A stretch of 48,722 bases of DNA from Pararhodospirillum oryzae (lineage in GTDB: Bacteria; Pseudomonadota; Alphaproteobacteria; Rhodospirillales; Rhodospirillaceae), in NCBI RefSeq assembly GCF_007992075.1, contig NZ_BJZO01000028.1, positions 1 through 48,722 of the forward strand. Reading direction: 5' to 3'. This document shows positions 7,762 through 16,033 of this stretch, one piece after another (position 1 is the first letter of the stretch; every line of letters starts with the position of its first letter). The notes beneath the pieces are model-generated. The model saw only the letters and a program-made list of their open reading frames with translations. It had not been told where the DNA came from and made no database searches. Made by a program: the position numbers and the translations under genes.

Positions 7762-8640
7762 ATGGATACGGCGTCGCTGCGGGTGTTTCGGGCGGTGGTT
7801 CGGGGGGGCTCGGTGGTGGCGGCCGCCGACCTTGTGCATTCGGTGCCGTCGAATGTCTCGGCGCGGGTGCGCAAGCTGGAAGACGATCTGGGGGCTCGGT
7901 TGTTCGTGCGCGAGGCGCGCGGCATGCGGCTGACCCCGGCCGGCACCGTGCTTTTGGATTTCGCGGAACGGATCCTGGCCCTGACCGACGCCGCCCGCGA
8001 AGCCGTGGGCGAGGCGATCGGCGAGGGGGGAGAGCTGCGGCTGGCGTCCATGGAGACCACCGCCGCCATCCGCCTGCCGCCGGTTCTGGCCGAGTTTCAC
8101 CGCCGCCATCCCAAAACCACCCTGACCCTGTCGACGGGAACGAGCGAAGGTCAGTTGGACGCGGTTTTGGAGCGGCGGGCCGATCTGGCGTTCCTGGCCG
8201 GACCGGTGGTTCACGAACGGGTGATCGGCGCGCCCGTGTTCGTCGAGGAACTGGTGCTGGCGGTGCCGGCGGGCGTGACCACGGTCGAGGAGGCCAACAC
8301 CCGGGCCATGCTGGTGTTTCGCTCGGGCTGTGCCTACCGGGCCCGCACGGAGGCCTGGTTGCGAGGAGCGGGCCTTGCGCCGCGCCGGGTGATGGAGTTC
8401 GGGACTCTTGACGGCCTGCTGGGGTGCGTTGCCGCCGGCATGGGGGTGAGCTTGCTGCCCAGGGCCGTGGTGGAGCGTCCGCGCCACGCCGGCCAGATCG
8501 AGGGCCTGCCCATCCCGAATGCCCGGGTGGAAACCTGGCTGATCCAGCATCGCGATTCGGTCGAAACCGGTGCCGCGCGGGCCTTCAAGGCCCTGGTGAT
8601 GGCCAGCAGGGACTTCGTTTTGCCCGGCGACGCCGGTTGA
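7762..8640 (+). CDS. LysR-family transcriptional regulator
   Basis: LysR-type regulator of 292 residues. The N-terminal winged helix (MDTASLRVFRAVVRGGSVVAA through RKLEDDLGARLFVREARGMRLTPAG) is standard; residues ~90-290 form the periplasmic-binding-protein-like effector domain. The effector is unknown. ATG 7762 is preferred over TTG 7747 because a GGAG lies about 9 bases upstream and LysR proteins normally start a few residues before the helix. Divergent from the YbfB-like MFS gene, which is its likely target. Confidence 0.9.
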   Translation: MDTASLRVFRAVVRGGSVVAAADLVHSVPSNVSARVRKLEDDLGARLFVREARGMRLTPAGTVLLDFAERILALTDAAREAVGEAIGEGGELRLASMETTAAIRLPPVLAEFHRRHPKTTLTLSTGTSEGQLDAVLERRADLAFLAGPVVHERVIGAPVFVEELVLAVPAGVTTVEEANTRAMLVFRSGCAYRARTEAWLRGAGLAPRRVMEFGTLDGLLGCVAAGMGVSLLPRAVVERPRHAGQIEGLPIPNARVETWLIQHRDSVETGAARAFKALVMASRDFVLPGDAG

Positions 8641-8723
8641 CGCCCAAGACATCAAGACCGCCTTTCTTGCGGGCGGCACGATGGGGCCTGATCGCGGTGG
8701 AACGGCTTGGGAAAGGTTGATTG

Positions 8724-9602
8724 ATGACGGGGATGAGAATTAATGAAGTAACATGCAAGTCCATGCTTGTGCCGAGTAAACTTCCGGCCAGCGATTATGT
8801 CGTTAATCCATACACCGGATGCTCGTTCGCGTGTGCTTACTGTTATGCCTCGTTCATGGGACGCTTTGTCGGTGAGCCCATGGAAGCCTGGGGAAGTTAC
8901 CTGTCGGTCAAGGTCAATGCCGTCGATGTTTTTCGCCGTGACCTGCGCCGGTTGCCTCTCCATCGGCGCCACTCCACCATTTTGCTGAGTTCCGTCACCG
9001 ATGCCTGGCAAGGGGTCGAGAAGAAATACCAGTTGGCCCGTGGCGTGCTGGAGACGTTGCGAGACGAGCGTTATCCCGGGTTGGTCAGCATGCTGACCAA
9101 GAGTCCGCTTGTGTTGCGCGACGTGGATGTCATTGCCGCGCTCGACCGCAAGGAAGTGGGGATCACCCTGACCACGACAGACGACACGATTGGCCGTTTC
9201 ATGGAGGTCCACGCCCCGCGTGCCTCCGACCGGTTGAAGGCCTTGGCTGATTTGAATGCAGCCGGTATTCCGACCTACGCTTTCGTCGGCCCCCTGTTTC
9301 CGCATTATCGATATCGTCGGGATCTGCTGGAGGACCTGTTCCGGCGGATCCGTGAGTCCGGAACGCGTTCGCTCTTCGTCGAGCACCTGAACACGTCATC
9401 CTATATCTTGAAACGGATCCAGCCGCTGGTTGACCAGGCGGATCCCGGCGTGAAGGTGGTCTACCAATCGGCACGCACCGAGGACCATCGGCGCGCTTTG
9501 TCCGAAATGGTGAGGGAGCTTGTCGAAAAGCATGGCCTTGACCTTCGCCTTGAACGTGTTATCGATCACAACTTAGATAAAAAACACGGGGGCCGGCGTT
9601 AG
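8724..9602 (+). CDS. SPL-family radical SAM protein
   Basis: Radical SAM enzyme of 292 residues related to spore photoproduct lyase (COG1533, SplB-like). The [4Fe-4S]-binding motif Cys33-x3-Cys37-x2-Cys40 sits in NPYTGCSFACAYCYASFM, and the LLSSVTDAWQGVEKKYQL and LTKSPLVLRDVD blocks follow the family pattern. Members outside spore formers have unknown substrates, so a DNA-repair role should not be assumed. GAAAGG lies 7 bases before ATG 8724; TTG 8721 and ATG 8733 are alternatives. Parts of the gene (8724-8820, 9560-9600) are less GC-rich than the neighbours, a hint of horizontal acquisition. The AlaX-like gene follows 123 bases downstream on the same strand. Confidence 0.83.
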   Translation: MTGMRINEVTCKSMLVPSKLPASDYVVNPYTGCSFACAYCYASFMGRFVGEPMEAWGSYLSVKVNAVDVFRRDLRRLPLHRRHSTILLSSVTDAWQGVEKKYQLARGVLETLRDERYPGLVSMLTKSPLVLRDVDVIAALDRKEVGITLTTTDDTIGRFMEVHAPRASDRLKALADLNAAGIPTYAFVGPLFPHYRYRRDLLEDLFRRIRESGTRSLFVEHLNTSSYILKRIQPLVDQADPGVKVVYQSARTEDHRRALSEMVRELVEKHGLDLRLERVIDHNLDKKHGGRR

Positions 9603-9725
9603 GCGGCTTTCCTTCGCCTCTCGGGCCGAACGGCTTGGCTGGCCCATTCACCGCGCTTTTCACGCGCGCCATGAGGATGCAGGCGGACGCGGCTTCGCGC
9701 TCGCCTTCAAGAAGGAGGCGATGCC

Positions 9726-10667
9726 ATGAGAGTTTTTGGAAGCAGACCATCCGAAAACACAAAGGCTTTGCATTATGTGAATGAAACGTCGTCAAGCGCG
9801 CGGATTATTTTTATTTGTGAAAAAGAGGATAAGTTTTTTCTGGTCACGGATCAAACGCCGTTCCATCCGGAAGATTATTTTTGGAAGGATCAGCCCGGAG
9901 ACCAGGGGACCCTCCAGGCGGACACCCAGGATTTTTCCGTAACGGATACGCTCGCGTGGCCGATCGCGAAATCAGGGGACCTCTTGCTTCCCGATCAGGT
10001 CACCTTGTCGCGCAACGACGAGGCCCATGTCCTGGTGATCGCGCATGTCGTGGAGCCGGTGAAGGGAGAGGGGCAGCCGGAGGGTGGAGTCGCCTTGGAT
10101 GCCGCTTCCCTTGTCGGGAGCACGGCGCGCTTGAGCGTTGATCCCCTCCGCCGGCAGGCCTTGAGCGCGGCCCATACAACCGCGCATCTCATGTCCCTGG
10201 CGCTGAACAAGCAGGCCGCCCCGTTTTGGAAAAAGGAAGCCCGGCCCGATTCGCTCGGCCATCCGAACCTGGATGCCACGGCGATCGCGGGGGCGCGGGT
10301 GTTTCCTGGAAGGTCCGAGGATACCTATCGCCTCGGCAAATCCCTGAGAAAAGTTTTTGACGTGGAGTCGTTCGTGGAAAATCTTCCCGCGATAGGCGAG
10401 GGGATGAATGAACAGGTCAAGGGCTGGATTGATCAGGCAAGCCCCGTTTCCTTGACGGGAGAGGATCTCTCTTATGGGGCGAGAAGGCTGTGGACCTCTG
10501 TTGTTGACGGCACGGAGGTTTCCATTCCGTGCGGGGGGACACATGTCAAAGCCCTGTCCGAAATCGGCCCGGTTTCGATTACCCTGCGCTACGATCCCGA
10601 CGAGAAGGCCCTGGTCGTCGTCTCCGAGGTTCTCTCCCCACCCCCTTACCGGCAGGCGGTGGCGTAG
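9726..10667 (+). CDS. AlaX-like metal-dependent hydrolase (possible tRNA editing)
   Basis: A 313-residue protein I recognise only through the zinc-site signature of alanyl/threonyl-tRNA editing domains: HTTAH (His150, His154) and CGGTH (Cys269, His273), the HxxxH...CxxxH arrangement, followed by the family-like VKALSEIGPVSI stretch. The first ~110 residues would correspond to the beta-barrel half but are strongly divergent. It may deacylate mischarged tRNA, or hydrolyse another ester. AAGGAGG at 9712-9718 is 7 bases before ATG 9726. The first ~180 bases are clearly AT-richer than surrounding genes. Its 3' end overlaps the convergent AraC gene by 22 bases. Confidence 0.68.
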   Translation: MRVFGSRPSENTKALHYVNETSSSARIIFICEKEDKFFLVTDQTPFHPEDYFWKDQPGDQGTLQADTQDFSVTDTLAWPIAKSGDLLLPDQVTLSRNDEAHVLVIAHVVEPVKGEGQPEGGVALDAASLVGSTARLSVDPLRRQALSAAHTTAHLMSLALNKQAAPFWKKEARPDSLGHPNLDATAIAGARVFPGRSEDTYRLGKSLRKVFDVESFVENLPAIGEGMNEQVKGWIDQASPVSLTGEDLSYGARRLWTSVVDGTEVSIPCGGTHVKALSEIGPVSITLRYDPDEKALVVVSEVLSPPPYRQAVA

Positions 10668-11485
10668 CGCGACGGGGTGACCCCGAAATAGCGGCGGAAA
10701 CTGCCGGTGAAATGGCTCTGGTCGTAAAAGCCGGTGGCGATGGCGGCTTCGGCGGCCGGGGTGCCGGCCACCAGCAGCGCCTTGGCCGCTTCCAGGCGCA
10801 CCTGGGTCAGGTAGCCGTGCACGGTAACGTTCATCTGGGCCTTGAAGGTGCGCATGAAATAGAACTCGCTCAAGCCGACCTGCCCGGCGATGTCCGATAG
10901 CCGCAAGGGATCGGCGTAATGGGCCCGGATATGGTCGAGCGCCGGGCGCAGGCGGGCGTTGGGGGGCGGGCGAAAGGCGCCTCCCCCCGTGCGCTGGCCG
11001 TGGCGCTGGATGATGGCATCAAGGGCGCGGTACACGGCCTCGGCCCGCGCCACGGGGTCGGGCGAGCGGTGGGCGACGTCGCAGGCGTCGATCAGGCCGG
11101 CCGCGAGGTCGGGGGCGTCGATCAGCAGTCGCCGGCCGAAATCAAGCCGGCCCCGGGGGGCGCGCGACAGCTCGCCCGACAGGGCTTCCAGGGCCTCGGG
11201 AGCCGGATAGAGGGCCGAATACTCCCATCCCCCGTTGCGCTCGGCGCTTTCACCGGTGTGAACCTCGCCTGGCGGGATGACCATCACCGATCCCGGATAG
11301 GCGACCCCGTGATGACGGGCGATCCGGTGCTTCTGGGCACCATCCCGGAAGGCGGCGATCACGAACACGTCGTGCGAGTGGAGCGGATAGCGAAAGTCAA
11401 GGAACCGGGCCTGGAGCAGCTCAAGGCCGCCCAGGATCTGGCGGTCGGTCCACAGCCGGATTTCGTCCCGTCGCCCCTTTTCCAT
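10646..11485 (-). CDS. AraC-family transcriptional regulator
   Basis: 279-residue regulator with an N-terminal cupin-type sensing domain (HSHDVFVIAAFRDGAQ, VIPPGEVHTG near residues 36-78) and a C-terminal double helix-turn-helix (about 180-275: LRLSDIAGQVGLSEFYFMRTFKAQ, IATGFYDQSHFTGSFRRYFGVTPSRY). Such regulators are often next to azlCD branched-chain amino-acid exporters, and here it is divergent from a methyltransferase-azlC-azlD unit 190 bases away, its probable target. AGGGA lies 7 bases upstream of the start codon. Confidence 0.9.
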   Translation of the reverse strand: MEKGRRDEIRLWTDRQILGGLELLQARFLDFRYPLHSHDVFVIAAFRDGAQKHRIARHHGVAYPGSVMVIPPGEVHTGESAERNGGWEYSALYPAPEALEALSGELSRAPRGRLDFGRRLLIDAPDLAAGLIDACDVAHRSPDPVARAEAVYRALDAIIQRHGQRTGGGAFRPPPNARLRPALDHIRAHYADPLRLSDIAGQVGLSEFYFMRTFKAQMNVTVHGYLTQVRLEAAKALLVAGTPAAEAAIATGFYDQSHFTGSFRRYFGVTPSRYATACR

Positions 11486-11674
11486 CCCGTGATCCCTGTT
11501 TTCAACGCGCGCGGGCCAGGGTAGGGCCGCTCCGGCACGCCGTTCAAGGACAGGATCTTCCTATCGGTCGCCGGCCGTGTGGGCTCATGGTTGAGGGCGG
11601 GGCCAAGGGATGGGCGCGATCGCGACCCGGACGGGGCCCCCTGGATCACGCCCTTTTGCTCAAGGCACCGCGAC

Positions 11675-12520
11675 ATGACGACACACCCCGCGCCGGCACG
11701 CGATGTAGCGGACTTTCGCGCGTTTATCATGCAGGAGTGGGAGACACGGGCACCGGCCTATGCCGGCGCGTGGGGGGAGGTGACGGGGGCGTTCGTGCCC
11801 TCCTTGCTCCGTCCCCTGGCGCCGCTCGCGGGCCGGACCGTGCTCGATCTGGCCACCGGCCCCGGCTACGCGGCCGCGCTGGCCGTCCGGCTTGGCGCCC
11901 GGGCCTGGGGCGTGGATTTTTCCCACGCCATGATTGCCCAGGCCCGGCGCTTCGTTCCCCAGGCTTCCTTCGAGGTGGCCGACGCGCAGGATCTGCCCTT
12001 CGCCGACGAAACCTTCGACGCGGTGGTTTCGAATTTCGGCGTGCAGCACTTCGCCGACCCCGACGCCGTGTTCGCCGAGGCCGCCCGGGTCCTGCGCCCC
12101 GGGGGATGCCTGGTTTTCACCGTCTGGGCCGACCAGGACCGCAACACGCCGACGCGGCTTTTGGAAACGACCCTGGCGCGGCTGGCCGCGTGCCCGTCGC
12201 CGGCGCCCGAGGGGCCGGCGTACCACCAGCTGCTGGGCGATCAGGCGCTGCGGGACACCCTGGAGCGGGCGGGGTTCAAGGGCGGCACGCTTGCCCGTGC
12301 GCTGGCGGAAGTGGATTGGGTTTTCCAGGACCCGAATGCCTTGTTTGATTCCGAGCTGCGGGGCTCGGTGCGCTCGGGGGCGTGGCTGCGCGCCCAGCCT
12401 CCCGCCGTGCTGGCTCAAATCCGCGCGGCCCTTGCCGCCGAGATTCAGGAGAACCACCGCGACGGGGCGCGTTTTGTCCTGCCGATGGCGGCGGTGGTGG
12501 TTTCGGCGATCCGGCCATGA
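11675..12520 (+). CDS. Class I SAM-dependent methyltransferase
   Basis: 281-residue methyltransferase of the Methyltransf_11 type. Motif I is VLDLATGPG (about residues 56-64), the acidic post-I residue is in GVDFSHAMI, and later blocks are DAQDLPFADETFDAVVSNFGVQHF and VLRPGGCLVFTVW. Substrate unknown. I start at ATG 11675, with AAGG 9 bases upstream; the open frame extends upstream to 11579 without similarity. Its stop overlaps the azlC start (ATGA), indicating translational coupling, an unusual association for azlCD. Confidence 0.85.
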   Translation: MTTHPAPARDVADFRAFIMQEWETRAPAYAGAWGEVTGAFVPSLLRPLAPLAGRTVLDLATGPGYAAALAVRLGARAWGVDFSHAMIAQARRFVPQASFEVADAQDLPFADETFDAVVSNFGVQHFADPDAVFAEAARVLRPGGCLVFTVWADQDRNTPTRLLETTLARLAACPSPAPEGPAYHQLLGDQALRDTLERAGFKGGTLARALAEVDWVFQDPNALFDSELRGSVRSGAWLRAQPPAVLAQIRAALAAEIQENHRDGARFVLPMAAVVVSAIRP

Positions 12521-13275
12521 GCGGGGCCGTCCGCCCTCCCCGCCGCCTGGCGCCCGATGGCTTTCGGGCGGGCGTGGTCGCCTGCCTGCCCACGGTGCTG
12601 GGCTATTGGAGCATCGGCTTCGCGGCTGGAGGCATCGGCACCGTGTCGGGATTTTCCCCGCTGGAGGTCGTGGGGCTCGCGACCGTGCTGTACGCAGGGT
12701 CGGCGCAGTTCCTGTTCTATTCCCTGGTTCTCGCGCAGGCCGACACGCTGGCCCTGGTCCTGGCCGTGCTGCTGGTCAACGGGCGCTATGTGTTGATGAG
12801 CGCCGCCCTGGCGCCGTTTTTCCGGGGCCGGGGCTGGGGGGAAAAACTCGCCGCCGGGCTGCTGCTCACCGATGAAACCTTCGGCGTCGCGGTCCAGCGG
12901 GCCCGGGCGGGCGGGGGCCTCCCCTTTCCCTGGCTGCTCGGGCTCAATCTGGGGGCCTATGTGAACTGGGGCGTCGCCAATCTGACCGGGGCGCTGCTGG
13001 CCCGCCACCTGCCCGAATCGATGCTGGAGGCCCTGGGGTTCAGCCTCACGGCCATGTTCGTGGGGCTTTTGCTGTTCACCTGCCTGGAAAGCCAGACCCG
13101 GGGGCTTGAACTGGTCGCCATCGCCGTGGCCGCCATCGTGGTGCTTGCCCTGGCCGCGCTGGCGCCGCTTCCGCTGGTTCTTCTGGTCGCCACGACGATG
13201 GGCGCGCTGGCCAGCGCGCTGCTTGCGCTGCGCCGGGCACGGGGGGGGCGCCGATGGCTTCGTCCTTCTTGCTGA
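12517..13275 (+). CDS. azlC: AzlC-type branched-chain amino-acid exporter, large subunit
   Basis: 252-residue inner-membrane protein of the LIV-E/AzlC family, which with AzlD exports branched-chain amino acids or analogues. Family blocks are GYWSIGFAAGGIG, TVLYAGSAQFLFYSLV, VNGRYVLMSAAL and LLTDETFGVA, with about seven hydrophobic helices. The ATG overlaps the methyltransferase stop by four bases; the open frame runs further upstream only because the methyltransferase region is GC-rich. azlD begins inside its last 22 bases. Confidence 0.92.
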   Translation: MSGAVRPPRRLAPDGFRAGVVACLPTVLGYWSIGFAAGGIGTVSGFSPLEVVGLATVLYAGSAQFLFYSLVLAQADTLALVLAVLLVNGRYVLMSAALAPFFRGRGWGEKLAAGLLLTDETFGVAVQRARAGGGLPFPWLLGLNLGAYVNWGVANLTGALLARHLPESMLEALGFSLTAMFVGLLLFTCLESQTRGLELVAIAVAAIVVLALAALAPLPLVLLVATTMGALASALLALRRARGGRRWLRPSC

Positions 13276-13574
13276 GCCTGCTGGGCTGCGCGGTGGTGAC
13301 CGTCCTGGTGCGGGTGGCGCCCGTGCTGCTGCTCTCGCACCTCGCTTTTCCGGCCGGGGTCCGGGCCTGGCTGACCTACGTCCCCGCCGCCGTCATGGCC
13401 GCGATCCTGGCCGGCGAGTTCTTGCACCATCCGGCCCTGAGCCCGGCGGGGTGGAGCGTGTCCCTGCTGGCCGCCGGGGTCAGTCTTGGCGTCGGGCTGC
13501 TGACCCGCAGCTTGTTCCTGACCGTGCTGGCCGGGGTCGCGGGGTACAGTCTGCTGGGGTGGGCCGTGCCCTGA
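13254..13574 (+). CDS. azlD: AzlD-type branched-chain amino-acid exporter, small subunit
   Basis: 106-residue partner of AzlC with four predicted transmembrane helices; the conserved FPAGVRAWLTYVPAAVMAAILA block is typical of AzlD. The start codon lies inside azlC, so the two are translated together. The stop codon is included in the stem of a hairpin that ends the operon. Confidence 0.92.
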   Translation: MASSFLLSLLGCAVVTVLVRVAPVLLLSHLAFPAGVRAWLTYVPAAVMAAILAGEFLHHPALSPAGWSVSLLAAGVSLGVGLLTRSLFLTVLAGVAGYSLLGWAVP

Positions 13575-13603
13575 TCGGGGCCGAGGGCAGGGCGCCCGAT
13601 CAG
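13571..13603. terminator. Hairpin between convergent azlD and cobW
   Basis: CTGATCGGG (13571-13579) pairs perfectly with CCCGATCAG (13595-13603) across a 15-base loop. It sits between two convergent genes and lacks a T-tract, so it could act as a bidirectional, possibly Rho-assisted, end point. The azlD stop codon lies in the left arm. Confidence 0.5.
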
Positions 13604-13621
13604 GGAGGAGGGAAGGGCAGG

Positions 13622-14653
13622 CTATCCTTCCAGCGCGGCGCGGATCGCGGCCTGATCCAGGCCCTTGAGGCCAATCACCACCAGGCACGAGGCGGGCTCC
13701 TCGTCCGTGCCCCAGGGGCGATCATAGTATCCCGACACGCGCGGGCCCACGGCCTGCACCAGATGGCGCATGGGCTTGCCGGGCACCGCGAGCCCCCCCT
13801 TGACCCGCAGGATATCGTGGGCCTCGATCACCAAGCGCAGCCGGCGCAGGAAGGCAGCCGGGTCGGCGACCGGGCCGGGGCGGACATCGAAGCTGACGAA
13901 GTCGTCGTGGTTGTGATCGGTCGCGGTGTCGTGATGGCTGGGGCGGCTGTCCAGGTCGTCCTCGGCCCCGGCGCCCAGGCCCAGCAGCACGGCCGGATCC
14001 ACCACGCCCTGGACCGTGGCCAGGACCCGGGTCCCGGGGCGCGCGCGCTCAAGAAGACGGGCGCTCAGGGCTTCGCGGGTGGCATCGTCCAGCAGGTCGG
14101 CCTTGTTCAGCAGCACGAGGTCGGCGCACGCGATCTGATCGGAGAACACTTCCTCCAGCGGGTTGTCGTGGTCGGGGGGGAGCACGACGTCCGGAGGCGG
14201 CGGATCGAAGCGCCCGCCGGTCAGCCCCGGGCCATCGACCACGGCAATCACCCCGTCCACGGTCACGCGGGCGCGGATCGCCGGCCAGTCGAAGGCGCGC
14301 ACCAGGGGCTTGGGCAGGGCCAGCCCCGAGGTTTCGATCAAGATGTGATCGGGCGGCTCGGGGCGGGCGAGCAGGGCTTCCATGGTGGGAATGAACTCGT
14401 CGGCCACGGTGCAGCACAGGCAGCCGTTCGCCAGTTCAACGATGGCGTCATCCTCGCATCCGGGCACGCCACAGGCGCGCAGGATATCGCGGTCCACGCC
14501 CACGTCGCCGAACTCGTTGATGATCAGGGCCAGACGCCGGCCCTGGGCATGGGTCATCAGGTGGCGGATCAAGGTGGTTTTACCCGCGCCCAGGAATCCG
14601 GTGATCACCGTGGCGGGGAGACGCACGGGCGCATGGCGGACAGGTTCGATCAT
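13622..14653 (-). CDS. cobW: CobW-family G3E GTPase (metal chaperone)
   Basis: 343-residue P-loop GTPase of the G3E family linked to cobalamin synthesis, thought to deliver cobalt. Visible motifs: Walker A GFLGAGKTT (19-27), INEFGDVGVD, the metal-binding GCLCC (Cys78, Cys80, Cys81), ETSGLALP, guanine-binding NKAD and a histidine-rich stretch (SHHDTATDHNHDD, about residues 238-250) that can bind metal. The C-terminal CobW domain follows. It lies 46 bases after cobU and is the last gene of the cobS-cobC-cobU-cobW unit. GGAAGGA precedes the start. Confidence 0.92.
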   Translation of the reverse strand: MIEPVRHAPVRLPATVITGFLGAGKTTLIRHLMTHAQGRRLALIINEFGDVGVDRDILRACGVPGCEDDAIVELANGCLCCTVADEFIPTMEALLARPEPPDHILIETSGLALPKPLVRAFDWPAIRARVTVDGVIAVVDGPGLTGGRFDPPPPDVVLPPDHDNPLEEVFSDQIACADLVLLNKADLLDDATREALSARLLERARPGTRVLATVQGVVDPAVLLGLGAGAEDDLDSRPSHHDTATDHNHDDFVSFDVRPGPVADPAAFLRRLRLVIEAHDILRVKGGLAVPGKPMRHLVQAVGPRVSGYYDRPWGTDEEPASCLVVIGLKGLDQAAIRAALEG

Positions 14654-14699
14654 GGTATCCTTCCAACGGGGGGGGGAGAGCGTTGGGGGCGGCCTTGGC

Positions 14700-15341
14700 C
14701 TACACGGTGTCCTTCAACACCAGGGGCAGGCCGGCCACGCACAACACCGCGCGCTGGGCCCGGGCGGCCAGGCGCTGGTTGATCAGGCCCAGGGCGTCGC
14801 GGAACTGGCGGCTGAGCGGTTCCATCGGCACCAGCCCCAGCCCCACCTCGCCCGACACCACGATCACGGGCGCCGGCACCCGGGCCAGGGCGGCTTCCAG
14901 GGCATCCAGGGCTGGCCCCACGGCGGCCCCGGCGCGTCCGGCGGCCAGCGCGGCCGCCTCGGGGCTTTGGGGCACGGCGCCGTCGGGTTCGGCGGTGGCC
15001 ATCATCAGGCCGCCCAGCCACAAGATCAGGCAGTCGATCAGCACCGGCCGGGTGGGGTCGGTGGCGTGGGTGGCGAGCGCGCCCGCCAGATCGGCGCCGG
15101 CCTCGATCGTGGTCCAGGCGGGGCCGCGCCGGTCCTGGTGGGCCTTCACGCGGGCGATCATTTCCGGATCCCCGTCCACGTGAACCGGCCGCGCGGTGGC
15201 GAAATACAGCGGGCGCGGGCCCGAGGCCAGGGTCAGGCGCTCGGCCAGGGTGCTCTTGCCCGAGCGCGCGCCGCCCAGAACCAGGGTCAGGGATGGCGCG
15301 GGCGCCGGGCGATCGGGATCGAAGGCAACACCCAGGCTCAT
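14700..15341 (-). CDS. cobU: Adenosylcobinamide kinase / adenosylcobinamide-phosphate guanylyltransferase
   Basis: Bifunctional enzyme (213 residues, also called CobP) that phosphorylates adenosylcobinamide and adds GMP to give adenosylcobinamide-GDP. The P-loop is GGARSGKST near the N-terminus; DCLILWLGGLM and VVSGEVGLGLVPMEPLSRQFRD are diagnostic. I start at ATG 15341, whose ATGA overlaps the stop of the upstream phosphatase gene; the longer frame to 15374 lacks support. Works with CobT and CobS in nucleotide-loop assembly. Confidence 0.94.
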   Translation of the reverse strand: MSLGVAFDPDRPAPAPSLTLVLGGARSGKSTLAERLTLASGPRPLYFATARPVHVDGDPEMIARVKAHQDRRGPAWTTIEAGADLAGALATHATDPTRPVLIDCLILWLGGLMMATAEPDGAVPQSPEAAALAAGRAGAAVGPALDALEAALARVPAPVIVVSGEVGLGLVPMEPLSRQFRDALGLINQRLAARAQRAVLCVAGLPLVLKDTV

Positions 15342-16033
15342 GGCACGGTTTCGTTCACGCAGCGCACCGCCCAACCGTCCTCGGGGCCGCCGTGACGATC
15401 AATGCGGGTCAGCGACAAGGGATCGATCGCAAGGCGCAAGGCCGCGGGGGGCGCAAGCTCCAGGGCCTGGGCCACGGCGGCGCGAATGGTGCCGGCATGG
15501 GCCACCACCACCACGTCGCCCGAGCCCAGGCGCTCGCTCCAGGATAGCACGGCCTGGCCAACCCGCTCCATCACGCTCATGAAACTTTCGCCCCCCGGCG
15601 GCGTCTCGCGGGCCGGATCGGTCCAGAAGGTGCTGACCTGGGGGTCGGGAGGATGGGCGCCCATCAGCTCGTTCCAGGTCCGGCCTTCCCACTGGCCGAA
15701 ATCCTGTTCGGTGAAGGCGGCGTCTTCCTCGGGATGGGTCAGCAGCGCCCCGGCCCCTTCCAGGGCCGAGGCGGTCTGACGGGAGCGCAGTTGCGGGCTC
15801 ACCACCACGACCGCGCCCGAGGGCAGGCGGTCGGCCAGGATGATCAGCGCATCCAGGTCGGAGGTGTCACACGGCACATCGGTGCGGCCCAGGATGCGGC
15901 CACGCGGCCCGATGACGGGCGCGTGGCGCACCCACCACCAGCGCACGACCCCGGGCCGGGGCGGGTCCTGGGTGGGGAACACGCCTCGCAAGGAGGAAAC
16001 GGACGCGGCGGGCGGAGCCGCGCGCCGGGTCAC
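15338..16033 (-). CDS. cobC: Histidine phosphatase, probable alpha-ribazole phosphatase
   Basis: 231-residue member of the histidine phosphatase (phosphoglycerate-mutase-like) superfamily. The phospho-accepting motif is VRHAP (instead of RHGE), the second conserved Arg is in SPQLRSRQTA, the general acid region is FTEQDFGQWEGRTWNEL and the second His is in VVVAHAGTIRA. Location between cobS and cobU makes alpha-ribazole-5'-phosphate (or cobalamin-5'-phosphate) the likely substrate. The GTG start at 16033 overlaps the cobS stop as GTGA. The first ~30 residues are not conserved, so the true start could be slightly downstream. Confidence 0.8.
   Translation of the reverse strand: MTRRAAPPAASVSSLRGVFPTQDPPRPGVVRWWWVRHAPVIGPRGRILGRTDVPCDTSDLDALIILADRLPSGAVVVVSPQLRSRQTASALEGAGALLTHPEEDAAFTEQDFGQWEGRTWNELMGAHPPDPQVSTFWTDPARETPPGGESFMSVMERVGQAVLSWSERLGSGDVVVVAHAGTIRAAVAQALELAPPAALRLAIDPLSLTRIDRHGGPEDGWAVRCVNETVP

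Noticed and set aside
13106-14782. Very long plus-strand open frame opposite cobW
   Set aside because: Its translation is the GC-rich mirror of cobW and azlC, with Gly/Ala/Arg/Gln-rich low-complexity sequence; cobW has clear motifs on the other strand.
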